Assembly: GCA_032164295.1 (NCBI GenBank)
Contig: JAJHTX010000006.1
Location: 496,001-560,000, forward strand
Direction: 5' to 3'
Length of the DNA stretch: 64,000 nt
Source of the DNA: Inonotus obliquus
Lineage: Eukaryota > Basidiomycota > Agaricomycetes > Hymenochaetales > Hymenochaetaceae
The stretch's first letter is position 1; each line of letters opens with the position of its first letter. Made by a program: the position numbers and the translations under genes. Below the pieces are notes generated by a model. It searched no databases. It worked only from the letters and a program-made list of their open reading frames with translations, and was not told where the DNA came from. Below are positions 55,653 through 64,000 of the stretch, piece after piece.

Positions 55653-57104
55653 ATGTCAGGTCGACTTCTCCTCACAGTCCTCATAGGCGTCGCAGCCATC
55701 CTCGGCGGTCTATACCAGTTCAGAATAAAACCCAAACTCATAGTCCTTGGTGAAGGTCGTCCTGTGCGTCCTGTTGGGAATACGCGATGTAAGGCCTATC
55801 CCGACGCACAGGCTTGTGAAAGTGCGTCCTACGACTACTGTTTGCTACCAGAATTACTAACGTGTGTTCAGAAATCGTACTCCATCCCGAGACTGGACTG
55901 CTTTACATGGCATGCTCCTCCCAAGAAAGCCGCCCACACTGGCTGCCTGCGACCAACCGTCTAAATGTGACGGGCAAGTCCTCCGCAGACTATGTCGCCT
56001 TCTTCGACCCTTCCACCTCCAAAATCACTCGTCTCTCCAAGGAACATTTCAAGTTCGCACGCGGGCTCTCACTGCACGGAATGGACATCCTCCCTTCCCG
56101 TGAACACCCCTCGGAATTGTTGGTCTATTTGGTGAACAACAGGGAACCGTTTGAAAATAAGGAGAGCGCGCAGGAGGTTGGAGCGGACTCGGTCGTGGAG
56201 ATCTTCACAACGACGCCGGGGAAGGATGAGATGCGGTATGTCGCGACGTTTAAAGACCCTGTGGTTGCCACTCCCAACGATATCGCTGCGACGGGCGACG
56301 AGATGGATTTCTATTTCACGAATGATCACGGATTCTCCAAAACAGGATTTGTACGTTCATTCATTCTCGTCCTGCCCATTCGATGACAAACTAACAGATG
56401 GAAAATATGTCGTTCTGGTCTGAACTTTCCCTCACAGGCCCGAAAGTATAACGTGGCCACGTTTCTTGACCTCGGCTGGTCGAATGTCGGGTATTGCCAT
56501 GCATACAAGGGCTGCAAAGTTGCAGCAGATAACCTCGTGGGTGCCAACGGCATTGTGCGCGGAAACGATGGGAAGTACTACGTCGCGAGCTCTACGTCAG
56601 GGAGAATCTACGTCCTTGAACGACAGACAGACGATTCCCTGGTATTGACGGACATTATTCCCGTCGGTGCGTTTGTCATTCCTTCCTCTCATTGAGCGCT
56701 CGTTTATTGACACGGGTCTGATCATGCTGTGCGCAGACCGACCTGTAGACAACCTGTCCATCGACCAAACTGGAGCTTTGTGGGGCGCAGGTCTTGTCCA
56801 CACCATTCACCTCGTCAAAACTCACTTCGAAACTCCTTCCATCAATACACCTTCCTCCGCCCTACGCATCACTCTCAACGAGGGTGAAGGTAGCTATTTC
56901 GGCGAGAAATACAAAGTAGAGCGGGTCTTCGAGGACGATGGTGAGATTGCTTCTGGCTCCACTTCTGTTGCGTATGACGCGAAGCGGAAGAAATTGTACT
57001 TGCATGGTACGTAGCTGTTGCTGACCTCAATTTCCTTTCCTTGTCTGAAAGTTTTCTCAGGAATCGCTGCTCCGCACTTAACAGTCTGCGACATTGAGGT
57101 CTGA
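55653..57104 (+). CDS. Paraoxonase/arylesterase-like calcium-dependent phosphotriesterase
   Basis: A six-bladed propeller of the serum paraoxonase (PON) family, which hydrolyses lactones and esters with calcium. Five exons give 396 aa: 55653-55821, 55872-56350, 56438-56666, 56737-57006 and 57061-57104. An N-terminal hydrophobic anchor (LLLTVLIGVAAILGGLYQF) suggests membrane attachment or secretion. Typical segments are IVLHPETGLLYMACSS, LSLHGMDI (HG of the PON pattern), TPNDIAATG with FTNDHGF (the metal-site ND pair), GANGIV and PVDNLSIDQTGALW (DN pair). The last exon encodes only IAAPHLTVCDIEV. The 3' half of this gene recurs as decayed copies at 59636 and 61846. Its natural substrate is unknown. 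Confidence 0.87.
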
Positions 57105-57674
57105 ACCAGAGTCGAGTGATGCAATGATTGAGGAAGTGGGGAGTAATGTCTCATTACGGTCAGGCGGATATCATTGCGGCCACGTCCTTTGCGGTTTGAG
57201 CAGCGTTGTTGGACTATTCTCCCTCTGGCTAGCTAGATTACTCCGAGTTAGTTTGATTTTAATGATTTGAGAATGTTTAGTGTCGCACCATTCATTGGGG
57301 ACCCGCTTGCAGCTATATGAATACTTGGTTTAGTTTGTCAAGGTCTGCGTAGTCTCTGCGGTAATGATCAGTATCAAATCGGACTGACCATCTGATATAG
57401 TATAAAATGAGTTGTACTTTATCAGATCTTTCGACGGTTTCAATATGCAAGTATCATCTGGAGTAAGGTGTCTACTTACGTAATGAGTACTTAAGCAACG
57501 CACAAATACGAATGCAGTGCCACAACACAACTCAGTTCGGAACGCAATATTCGTCTTTCAGCGTCTCTCGTTGATAGGGTAAGGTTTTCTCTTGATTATT
57601 GCCCCGCCTCATATTCAAGTTTGCTGATCTCTAGTACTATCGATTTGAACAGAAAGTCGTCTAAAAAGGTACAC
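57105..57674. other. Spacer between PON gene and F-box gene 1 (part of duplicated unit)
   Basis: These 570 bases contain blocks found again in later units. GGACCCGCTTGCAGCTATAT occurs at about 57300 and 59852. The stretch around 57150-57210 resembles 62233-62290. It should hold the promoter of F-box gene 1. No gene seen. Confidence 0.5.
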
Positions 57675-59018
57675 ATGGACAAGTCGCCCGTGGAGGTCCT
57701 CCAGGCCATCTTCATCTGGACGCTACCAAGCACCAAGGAAATGAGGAATGAGGAATCTGGACTACCCTCCGCTGGTCTCTTGGTCCCGCTGTATATCTCA
57801 CACGTCTGCCGTCGCTGGCGTGAAGCATCCCTCGATGTCAGCTCGCTATGGTCCCACCTATCCATCGACTACTCCGAAAAGACAAAGGATCGGAATGCAT
57901 TGCTCAACGTATATCACACATGGCTCCAGAGGACGAGGCAGTCGCCTATTAATTTTCAGATCTTCCTCTGCTTTTATCGGAGGATAAGCGACCCCGAAGA
58001 TCATAGCACGTCCGAACACATCGCCTCCGTTATGCTGAGTCACCAACGACGCTGGAAAGACGTCGATTTCGACTGGACATTTCGTATTTCCCCCGAGTCA
58101 ACAGGCTTGGAACTGACGGATATGTCTATGCTGGAAAGAGCAAAATTCTACTTTTGTATCGATTCCCATCTGGGACTGGAGACAGAACCTCAGTTGAGCA
58201 TTGCACATTCCCCACTGCTCGAAGATCTCGACCTCGGCGGTGTTTACTCGCTCGATATCGGAGACGGACCATTATACGCCTTGAGACGGGTGCGACTCGT
58301 TAACCGATCACAGAAGTGCGAAGTTGCGCAGAAGATTTGCATGCAATTACTGGAATTTGCCCCAAATCTGAAGGAACTATCAGTGAAACTATCAGTCTAC
58401 TTTTCACAAGCTGCTCACGCGGAATCTCCACAGAGCGTCGCGGTGTCAAGGGAAAATACATTGGTTCACGACGGAATCCAAGCACTCGAATTTTGCGAAT
58501 CGTTCGCCGAATACATTCTACCCATGTTGACGCTTCCCTCTCTCCGTCATCTGCACTGTTCACGGGACAAGAGATCTGAGCTTCAGATGCTTTTGGAATT
58601 CGTGCAACGCTCCTCGCCTCCCCTGGAATCCATCAAACTCTCCGGGTTCTATTCTCCGGACATCATGATCCCATTGCTTCGTTTACTTCCTACGTTGCAA
58701 AAGCTTCAATACTTCAGCACACAAAACTTATCGGGCCTGTTTCGGGAGCTTACCTTCGATGATGACAATCGCAAAACGTGTCCCGAGCTTCACACATTGG
58801 ACATTCGCGAGTGGTTCCTCACGAACGAAACTGATCGCAATGATAACATGGATGCTCTATGCACCATGTTAGACTCACGATTCAGTGGTTGTGCAACAAT
58901 ATCAGTCTCAGACGATGCGGAAGAAGTCCCGATTGAACGGTCTGATGCTTTCCATGAATGGTTGATCAGCAAGGCCAAGAGAAACAACACAATTGTCATT
59001 AAAACAACGAACCGTTGA
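57675..59018 (+). CDS. F-box protein, tandem copy 1 (447 aa)
   Basis: A single-exon frame starting MDKSPVEVLQAIFIWTLP with the F-box motif and PLYISHVCRRWREASLDVSS. Leucine-rich blocks follow, such as PNLKELSVKL, LPSLRHLHC and LLRLLPTLQKLQYF. It ends KTTNR. It is the same length as copy 2 and similar along its whole length. The first ATG of the open frame is used. Probable SCF adaptor; target unknown. Confidence 0.87.
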   Translation: MDKSPVEVLQAIFIWTLPSTKEMRNEESGLPSAGLLVPLYISHVCRRWREASLDVSSLWSHLSIDYSEKTKDRNALLNVYHTWLQRTRQSPINFQIFLCFYRRISDPEDHSTSEHIASVMLSHQRRWKDVDFDWTFRISPESTGLELTDMSMLERAKFYFCIDSHLGLETEPQLSIAHSPLLEDLDLGGVYSLDIGDGPLYALRRVRLVNRSQKCEVAQKICMQLLEFAPNLKELSVKLSVYFSQAAHAESPQSVAVSRENTLVHDGIQALEFCESFAEYILPMLTLPSLRHLHCSRDKRSELQMLLEFVQRSSPPLESIKLSGFYSPDIMIPLLRLLPTLQKLQYFSTQNLSGLFRELTFDDDNRKTCPELHTLDIREWFLTNETDRNDNMDALCTMLDSRFSGCATISVSDDAEEVPIERSDAFHEWLISKAKRNNTIVIKTTNR

Positions 59019-59635
59019 GTTCGTTGGTACGTTGTACTATCTATCAGGCTTAGGATTCATCATCCATTATCTCTTTTAGGGTTCGTTTCTGAGAGCTCGC
59101 GGATTAGATACAAATAGCGGGCTTCGGCAAACAAGTGCTGGCGGAGATGAGGTTACTCCTTAGATGCGGAGAGTGACGATTCTGGTGGGCTTTGGTATAC
59201 GCTTCTGTGCATCGTGTTATCGATAGGGCTCGCGGTCGGCCTGCCTCGTAGTACTGTACACATTTGTAGGTATGCAACCCTAACGCGTAACGACGAGTTT
59301 GTTGCATCGCTTCAGTAACATGTAACGTAGTGTCGGTTGCATGAGTTTCGAGTGTAGGTGCCTTTTCGCCCAGTAACTATACAGATCATAAAATGATGTA
59401 ATTTGTTTCGGTCGCTTGTCGTGGCCTGTAACACCTCAACTCGCCCAGGTTGCATGACTTTGAAGCGACACAAAGTGACGCTTCTCCGGATGCTGCCGCC
59501 TATCTACAGTATGTCCCTAGTTGTACCAACTGTGGCTACAATGATATATCCGGATGACTGTAATGAGACGGCACTCCCCACTTTCTCCATCATTGCATAG
59601 CTCGTCCCTCAATGTCGCAGACTTTCACGTCTTAT
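59019..59635. other. Duplicated intergenic spacer
   Basis: No gene seen. The stretch around 59095-59250 matches 61590-61760 (for example CTCGCGGATTAGATACA), showing it belongs to the repeated unit. The stretch around 59505-59560 likewise matches 61760-61810. Confidence 0.5.
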
Positions 59636-59800
59636 TGAGCGCCCGTTTCCTGACTCTGGTCTGATTACGCTACGTGCGGATTTCCCTGTTGAGATCCTGT
59701 CCACTGACCAAACTGGAGCTTTATGGGCGCAGGTGTTGTCCCTATTCACCTCGTCAAAACCCACTTTGAAACTCCGTCCATCAATACACCTTCACGATTT
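59636..59800 (+). pseudogene. Decayed 3' fragment of the paraoxonase-like gene, copy 1
   Basis: The sequence parallels 56690-56855 of the intact gene (TTGAGCGCCCGTTT, CTGACCAAACTGGAGCTTTATGG on two lines of alignment, CTCGTCAAAACCCACTT). Small deletions shift the frame (GGGCGCAGG has lost a G), and the match ends before the last exons. No intact frame remains. Confidence 0.8.
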
Positions 59801-60177
59801 ATGATGATTTGAGAATGTTGAGTATCGCACGGGATAGACCATTCATTGGAGGACCCGCTTGCAGCTATATGAGTTGCGCTCTACGGCAAGGATCAGCATC
59901 AATCAGGGTGGTCATCCGACATAGTTGTACTTTTATGACACTATGTAGGATAATGTGTCTACTTACGTAATGAGTATATAAGCAACGTACAAATACGAGA
60001 CGCTTGCCCGGAACACAACTCAAGTTCGAACAGTCGCGGATTCAGCGTCTTACGTTGTTAGGGTAAGGCTATTTCTTGTTTCTTGCGCCGCTTCATATTC
60101 GCCTCATATTCAAGTTTGCTATTATCTGGTAGCATTCATTTTGAACAGAAAGTCGTTGACGGTTGAGGAAGGTACAC
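59801..60177. other. Spacer upstream of F-box gene 2
   Basis: It matches the region upstream of F-box gene 1, including GACCCGCTTGCAGCTATATG and the TTACGTAATGAGTA block just before the 5' UTR. Presumed promoter of copy 2. Confidence 0.5.
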
Positions 60178-61521
60178 ATGGACAAGTTGCCCGTGGAGGT
60201 CCTCCAAGCCATCTTCCTCTGGACGCTACCAAGCACCAAGGAAATGAGGAATGAGGAATCTGGATTACGCTCCGCTGGTCTCTTGGTCCCGCTGTATATC
60301 TCGCACGTCTGCCGTCGCTGGCGTGAAGTATCCCTCGATGTCAGCTCGCTATGGTCCCACCTATCCATCGACTACTCCAAAAAGACAAAGGAATGGAATG
60401 CATTGCTCAACGTATATCACACATGGCTCCAGAGGACGAGGCAGTCGCCTATTAATTTTCAGATCTTCCTCTGCTTTTATCAGTGGACAAGCGAGCCCGA
60501 AGATCATAGCACGTCCGAACACATCGCCTCCCTTACACTCAGTCACCAGCGACGCTGGAAAGACGTCGACTTCCACTGGATGTTTCATCTTTCCCCCGAG
60601 TCAACAGGCTTGGAATTGACGGATATGCCTATGCTGGAAAGAGCAAAATTCCACTTTTGTATCGATTCCCATCTGGGACTGGCGACAGAACCGCAGTTGA
60701 GCATTGCACGTTCCCCACTGCTCGAAGATCTCGACCTCGACGGATGTTACTTGCTCGATATCGGAGAGGGACCATTATACGCCTTGAGACGGGCACGGCT
60801 CGTTAACCGACATTGGAAGTGCGAAGTTGCGCAGAAGATCTGCCTGAAATTACTGGAGGTTGCCCCAAATCTGAAGGAATTATCAATATGCTTTTCACAA
60901 GCTATTTACGCGAAATCTCCACAGAACGTCGCGGTGTCAAGTGCAAACACATTGGTTCACGACGGAATCCAAACACTCGAAATTGGCTCATCGTTTGCTG
61001 AATACATTCTACCCATGTTGACGCTTCCCTCTCTCCGTCATCTGCACTGTACATGGGACAAGATATCTGAGCTTCAGACGCTTTTAGAGTTCGTGCAACG
61101 CTCCTCGCCTCCCCTGGAATCCCTCAAATTCTCCGAGTTCTGTTCTCCGGACGTCACGATCCCATTGCTTCGTTTATCTTCTACGTTGCAAAAGCTCCAG
61201 TACTGCAGCACTCAATACTTATCGAGCCTATTTCGGGAGCTTACCTTCGATGATGATAATCACAAAACGTGTCCCGAGCTTCACGCATTGGATATTCGCG
61301 TCTGGTTCTTCTCGAACGAAATTGATCGCAATGATAGTATGGATGCTTTATGCGCCATGTTAGACTCACGATTCAGTGGTTGTGCAACAATATCAGTCTC
61401 CGAAGATGCGGAAGAAGTCCCGATTGAACGGTCTGATGCCTTCCATGAATGGTTGATCAGTAAGGTAAAGAGGGGCTTCGAAGAAGAGAACAGAATTGTC
61501 ATTAAAACAACGAATCGTTGA
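60178..61521 (+). CDS. F-box protein, tandem copy 2 (447 aa)
   Basis: A close paralogue of copy 1, starting MDKLPVEVLQAIFLWTLP, with the same leucine-rich blocks and end (KTTNR). Differences are scattered substitutions, a short deletion near residue 240 and an insertion of a few residues near the C-terminus (KRGFEEENR). The frame is open and both copies appear functional in coding terms. Confidence 0.87.
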   Translation: MDKLPVEVLQAIFLWTLPSTKEMRNEESGLRSAGLLVPLYISHVCRRWREVSLDVSSLWSHLSIDYSKKTKEWNALLNVYHTWLQRTRQSPINFQIFLCFYQWTSEPEDHSTSEHIASLTLSHQRRWKDVDFHWMFHLSPESTGLELTDMPMLERAKFHFCIDSHLGLATEPQLSIARSPLLEDLDLDGCYLLDIGEGPLYALRRARLVNRHWKCEVAQKICLKLLEVAPNLKELSICFSQAIYAKSPQNVAVSSANTLVHDGIQTLEIGSSFAEYILPMLTLPSLRHLHCTWDKISELQTLLEFVQRSSPPLESLKFSEFCSPDVTIPLLRLSSTLQKLQYCSTQYLSSLFRELTFDDDNHKTCPELHALDIRVWFFSNEIDRNDSMDALCAMLDSRFSGCATISVSEDAEEVPIERSDAFHEWLISKVKRGFEEENRIVIKTTNR

Positions 61522-61845
61522 GTTTGTTGGTTCGTTGTACTGTCTATCCAGTTATGATTCATTATTTACTGTCTCCTATAGGGCTCGTTTCTGAAAGCTC
61601 GCGGATTAGATACAGATGTCGGGCTTCGGCGAATACGTGCTGGTGGAGATGAGGTTAGACCTTAGATGCGTGAGAGTGACAATTCTGGTGGGCTTCAATG
61701 GTATACGCTTTTGTGTAACATGCCATCGATAGGGATTTCGGAAGGTCGGTCTGCCTCGTAGTATGTCCCTAGATGTACCAATTGTGGCCACAATGACATC
61801 CGGATGACTGTACTCCCTCTGGTTTAGACCTCAATATCACGACTA
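61522..61845. other. Duplicated intergenic spacer
   Basis: It matches 59019-59635 in several blocks, but is shorter. No gene seen. Confidence 0.45.
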
Positions 61846-62190
61846 TTGAGCGTCCATTTCCTGACGCTGGTCTGATCACGCTGCGCGCGGATTGCCCTGT
61901 TGACAACCTGTCCATTGACCAAACTGGAGCTTTATGGGGCGCAGGTCTCGTCCACTCCATTCACCTCGTCAAAACCCACTTTGAAAGTCCATCCAATCAA
62001 TACACTTTCCTCCGCCCTCCGTATCACTCAACGAGGGTGGGAGACCGTTTCGGTGGGAAATACAAAGTTGATTTGTTTGCATGATATGCAGCTGATGCTA
62101 ACTTTACTTTCCTTGCCTTGACTGAATATTTTCTGTCTCTCATGAATCGCTGCTCCGCACTTGACTATCTGCGACATCGAGGTCTAAACC
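61846..62190 (+). pseudogene. Decayed 3' fragment of the paraoxonase-like gene, copy 2
   Basis: It parallels 56690-57115 of the intact gene and is longer than copy 1. Recognisable blocks are CTGTTGACAACCTGTCCATT, TTTATGGGGCGCAGGTC, AACGAGGGTGGGAG and the last-exon stretch AATCGCTGCTCCGCACTT. A large deletion removes most of exon 4 after the AACGAGGGTG block, and indels break the frame. Confidence 0.82.
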
Positions 62191-62608
62191 AGAGTTGCGC
62201 TGTGCAGTCATTGAGAAAGTGGGAAGTACCGTCTCATAACAATCAGTCGGATATCATTGTGGCCTCGTCCTTTGCAGTTTGAGCAACAGAGTTGCTCAAT
62301 TTACCCTGTCTTTGGCTAACACTGCGAATATCCGTTCCAACTTTGATTTGAGAATAGAAGATTATCACCACGTGACGTGGACATTCAAATGCAGATGTGA
62401 TTCGCTTAGCCATCAACAAACCTGGACAGAGCTCAGCAAACAAAGAGCCAATTTGTGAGTTGAGGAAAGGCGTCCGGGATTATGTGTCCTTCTGAATTTC
62501 TTTGATCACTAGGATCAATTGCAGTCAGTTCAAGAGCTTGAAGGATGGCACCAGTGCTTTAGGGCCAGGATTCCGTGACAATAGGTGGCATCAGGCATAA
62601 GAACCGCC
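62191..62608. other. Spacer upstream of F-box gene 3
   Basis: The first ~100 bases match 57150-57250 downstream of the intact paraoxonase-like gene (GATATCATTGTGGCC). The rest is unmatched and presumably promoter. Confidence 0.45.
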
Positions 62609-63919
62609 ATGGACAAACTACCCGTTGAAGCCCTCCAGAGCATTTTCCTCAGCACGTTACCGAGCATTGCCGAAATGAGGGACAAGTCAGTAAAGCCCTC
62701 TCCCGGAATCGTGCTTCCGCTGCGTATTTCGCATGTATGCCGTCACTGGCGAGAAGTATCCATCGCGTTCGGAACGTTATGGTCTTTCCTTTCCATCCCC
62801 AGAAATACGTATGCACATCGGAATGAGGACCTACTCAGCCTCTACGATACGTGGCTGCAGAGGACGAATGGATCACCTCTCAATTTCAAGATTGCCCTCG
62901 TTGGTTCAGGGGATGGTGTGCCAGAGTATATCGTCGGCTCTCTAGTTTCCCACCACCGACGGTGGAGGGATGTCGATTTCGAGTGGAGTTTCGACGCTTC
63001 TCCTGAGTTGACGGGTATTGAGCTTACGCAAATGCCTATGCTGGAGTCGATACAACTAGAAGCCTACATTTCTTCGGATGAGGTGGAGACGATATTACCG
63101 CGCATCAGCTTCGCAAATTCCATACGGCTACAACGGTTCGATTTGCGTGGGGATATCAAGCATGAAAACGGGGAGAAGCTAATACACACATTGAGAAGAG
63201 CGCGCTTCGAGTGTAGGTGTTCGTGCGTGGAAGGAATCAAACAGTTCATGGACATATTGGAAGTTGGTCCAAACCTAGAGGAGCTCTATTTCACGTTTCA
63301 TCGTGCATGGGAAGTGTCAACGCAGCAATCCCTCCCGGCTCCCACCTTCCTGGTACACAATCTCCGAAAGCTCACGTTGCTCGAGCATCCATCATTCTTA
63401 TTCACGAGGCTGAAATTGCCCTCTCTAACGCATCTGACGTATCTGGTCGCTTCGCCCAAAGTTGACCTTTCCGCTCTGTCAGATTTCGTACTGCAATCCA
63501 ACCCTCCACTGCAAAGTCTTTCACTTGTATTACATCATGTCGCTGGTTTTCATTACGATGGCCCATCACAGGACATCCTCATCGCGGTGCTCCGTCGCCT
63601 CTCTGCGCTGCAAGAGCTCGAAATATCCCTTGGTCGAGATATGTCTTGGCTATTTCAGGAGCTCAACTTCGATAGTCATAGGACGTGCCCCGAGCTCCGC
63701 TCCTTTCGGCTATCTTCTTGGAGCGTCAGATACTTTGAGGACCGCCGTGAGATCGTGGATGCCATACGTAGCATGTTGCACTCCCGGCGCGATATCTGGA
63801 AATGTGCTCGGATCAACTCGATTCCAGTCCAATTTTCTGACTCGGACAAGGCCTACGATCAGCTTGTAAATTCGTTCTCCGACATGAACGGCATGAACGA
63901 TTTATATGTCGGCGTTTGA
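62609..63919 (+). CDS. F-box protein, diverged tandem copy 3 (436 aa)
   Basis: A single-exon F-box protein starting MDKLPVEALQSIFLSTLP and RISHVCRHWREVSIAFGTLW. It is clearly related to copies 1 and 2 in layout (LEVGPNLEELYF, LKLPSLTHLTYL, LRRLSALQELEISL, MSWLFQELNF) but much more diverged. It shares features with the minus-strand F-box gene (SWLFQEL). Probable SCF adaptor; target unknown. Confidence 0.86.
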   Translation: MDKLPVEALQSIFLSTLPSIAEMRDKSVKPSPGIVLPLRISHVCRHWREVSIAFGTLWSFLSIPRNTYAHRNEDLLSLYDTWLQRTNGSPLNFKIALVGSGDGVPEYIVGSLVSHHRRWRDVDFEWSFDASPELTGIELTQMPMLESIQLEAYISSDEVETILPRISFANSIRLQRFDLRGDIKHENGEKLIHTLRRARFECRCSCVEGIKQFMDILEVGPNLEELYFTFHRAWEVSTQQSLPAPTFLVHNLRKLTLLEHPSFLFTRLKLPSLTHLTYLVASPKVDLSALSDFVLQSNPPLQSLSLVLHHVAGFHYDGPSQDILIAVLRRLSALQELEISLGRDMSWLFQELNFDSHRTCPELRSFRLSSWSVRYFEDRREIVDAIRSMLHSRRDIWKCARINSIPVQFSDSDKAYDQLVNSFSDMNGMNDLYVGV

Positions 63920-64000
63920 GAAATAGTTAGACGCGTGCAGGTTAGTGCCAAATCTAGTTTTCCGCAACATACTTTGACGCTGAATTCGTGGTATCACTGT
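63920..64000. other. Right edge of window
   Basis: Eighty-one bases downstream of F-box gene 3. Nothing recognisable. Confidence 0.4.

Noticed and set aside
1..64000. tRNA or rRNA genes
   Set aside because: No stretch was seen by eye with a credible tRNA A/B box pair and cloverleaf, nor rRNA sequence. A tRNAscan-SE or Infernal run would be decisive.

Overview
The window is nuclear DNA of a filamentous fungus, most likely an Agaricomycete (mushroom-forming basidiomycete). Cellular genes carry many short spliceosomal introns (about 45-90 bp, including exons of 11, 18, 20 and 24 nt). They lie on both strands, and the gene set (ataxin-3/Josephin, ATG27, PRM1, long Smr-domain protein, amplified F-box genes) fits a basidiomycete. 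Exon coordinates were read by eye from GT/AG sites and reading-frame continuity; every multi-exon model below sums to a multiple of three.

Layout. 1-10.2 kb is a compact housekeeping block: DBP10 helicase (-), a serine-rich unknown (-), ataxin-3-like deubiquitinase (-), ATG27 (+) and a short-chain dehydrogenase (-). 10.2-17 kb is gene-poor: a broken class I myosin fragment, about 1.9 kb of unrecognised decayed sequence, one copy of an undescribed 1.57-kb element (called CTG-element here) and a broken proline-rich reading frame. 17-27 kb is a second gene block: NIPA Mg2+ transporter (+), glycine-rich RRM protein (-), HMT1-like ABC transporter (-) and a small unknown gene (-).

27.15-41.10 kb is one composite transposon nest. 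Its base is a full-length non-LTR retrotransposon (LINE) on the minus strand, recognised by a perfect 15-bp target-site duplication at its two ends 13.9 kb apart. Two CTG-elements and three CGGTA-rich LTR-like elements sit in or on it. The two CTG-elements have recombined and inverted the LINE interval between them, so the LINE now reads in three blocks of alternating strand. The exchanged 3-bp duplications prove the event from sequence alone. Two of the LTR-like elements form an inverted repeat with 1.7-kb arms.

41.1-54.4 kb is a third gene block: a large Smr-domain protein (+) whose start lies a few bases from the LINE insertion, an RCC1-family protein (-), the fusion protein PRM1 (+) and an F-box protein (-). 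54.6-64 kb holds a hAT-type MITE with an 8-bp duplication, a paraoxonase-like gene (+), and a tandem array of three F-box genes (+) separated by decayed copies of the paraoxonase 3' end, i.e. a serial segmental duplication.

The most interesting signals are the nested-element stratigraphy with its recombination-mediated inversion, the uncharacterised CTG-element with two conserved ORFs in all three copies, and the long inverted pair of CGGTA-rich elements.
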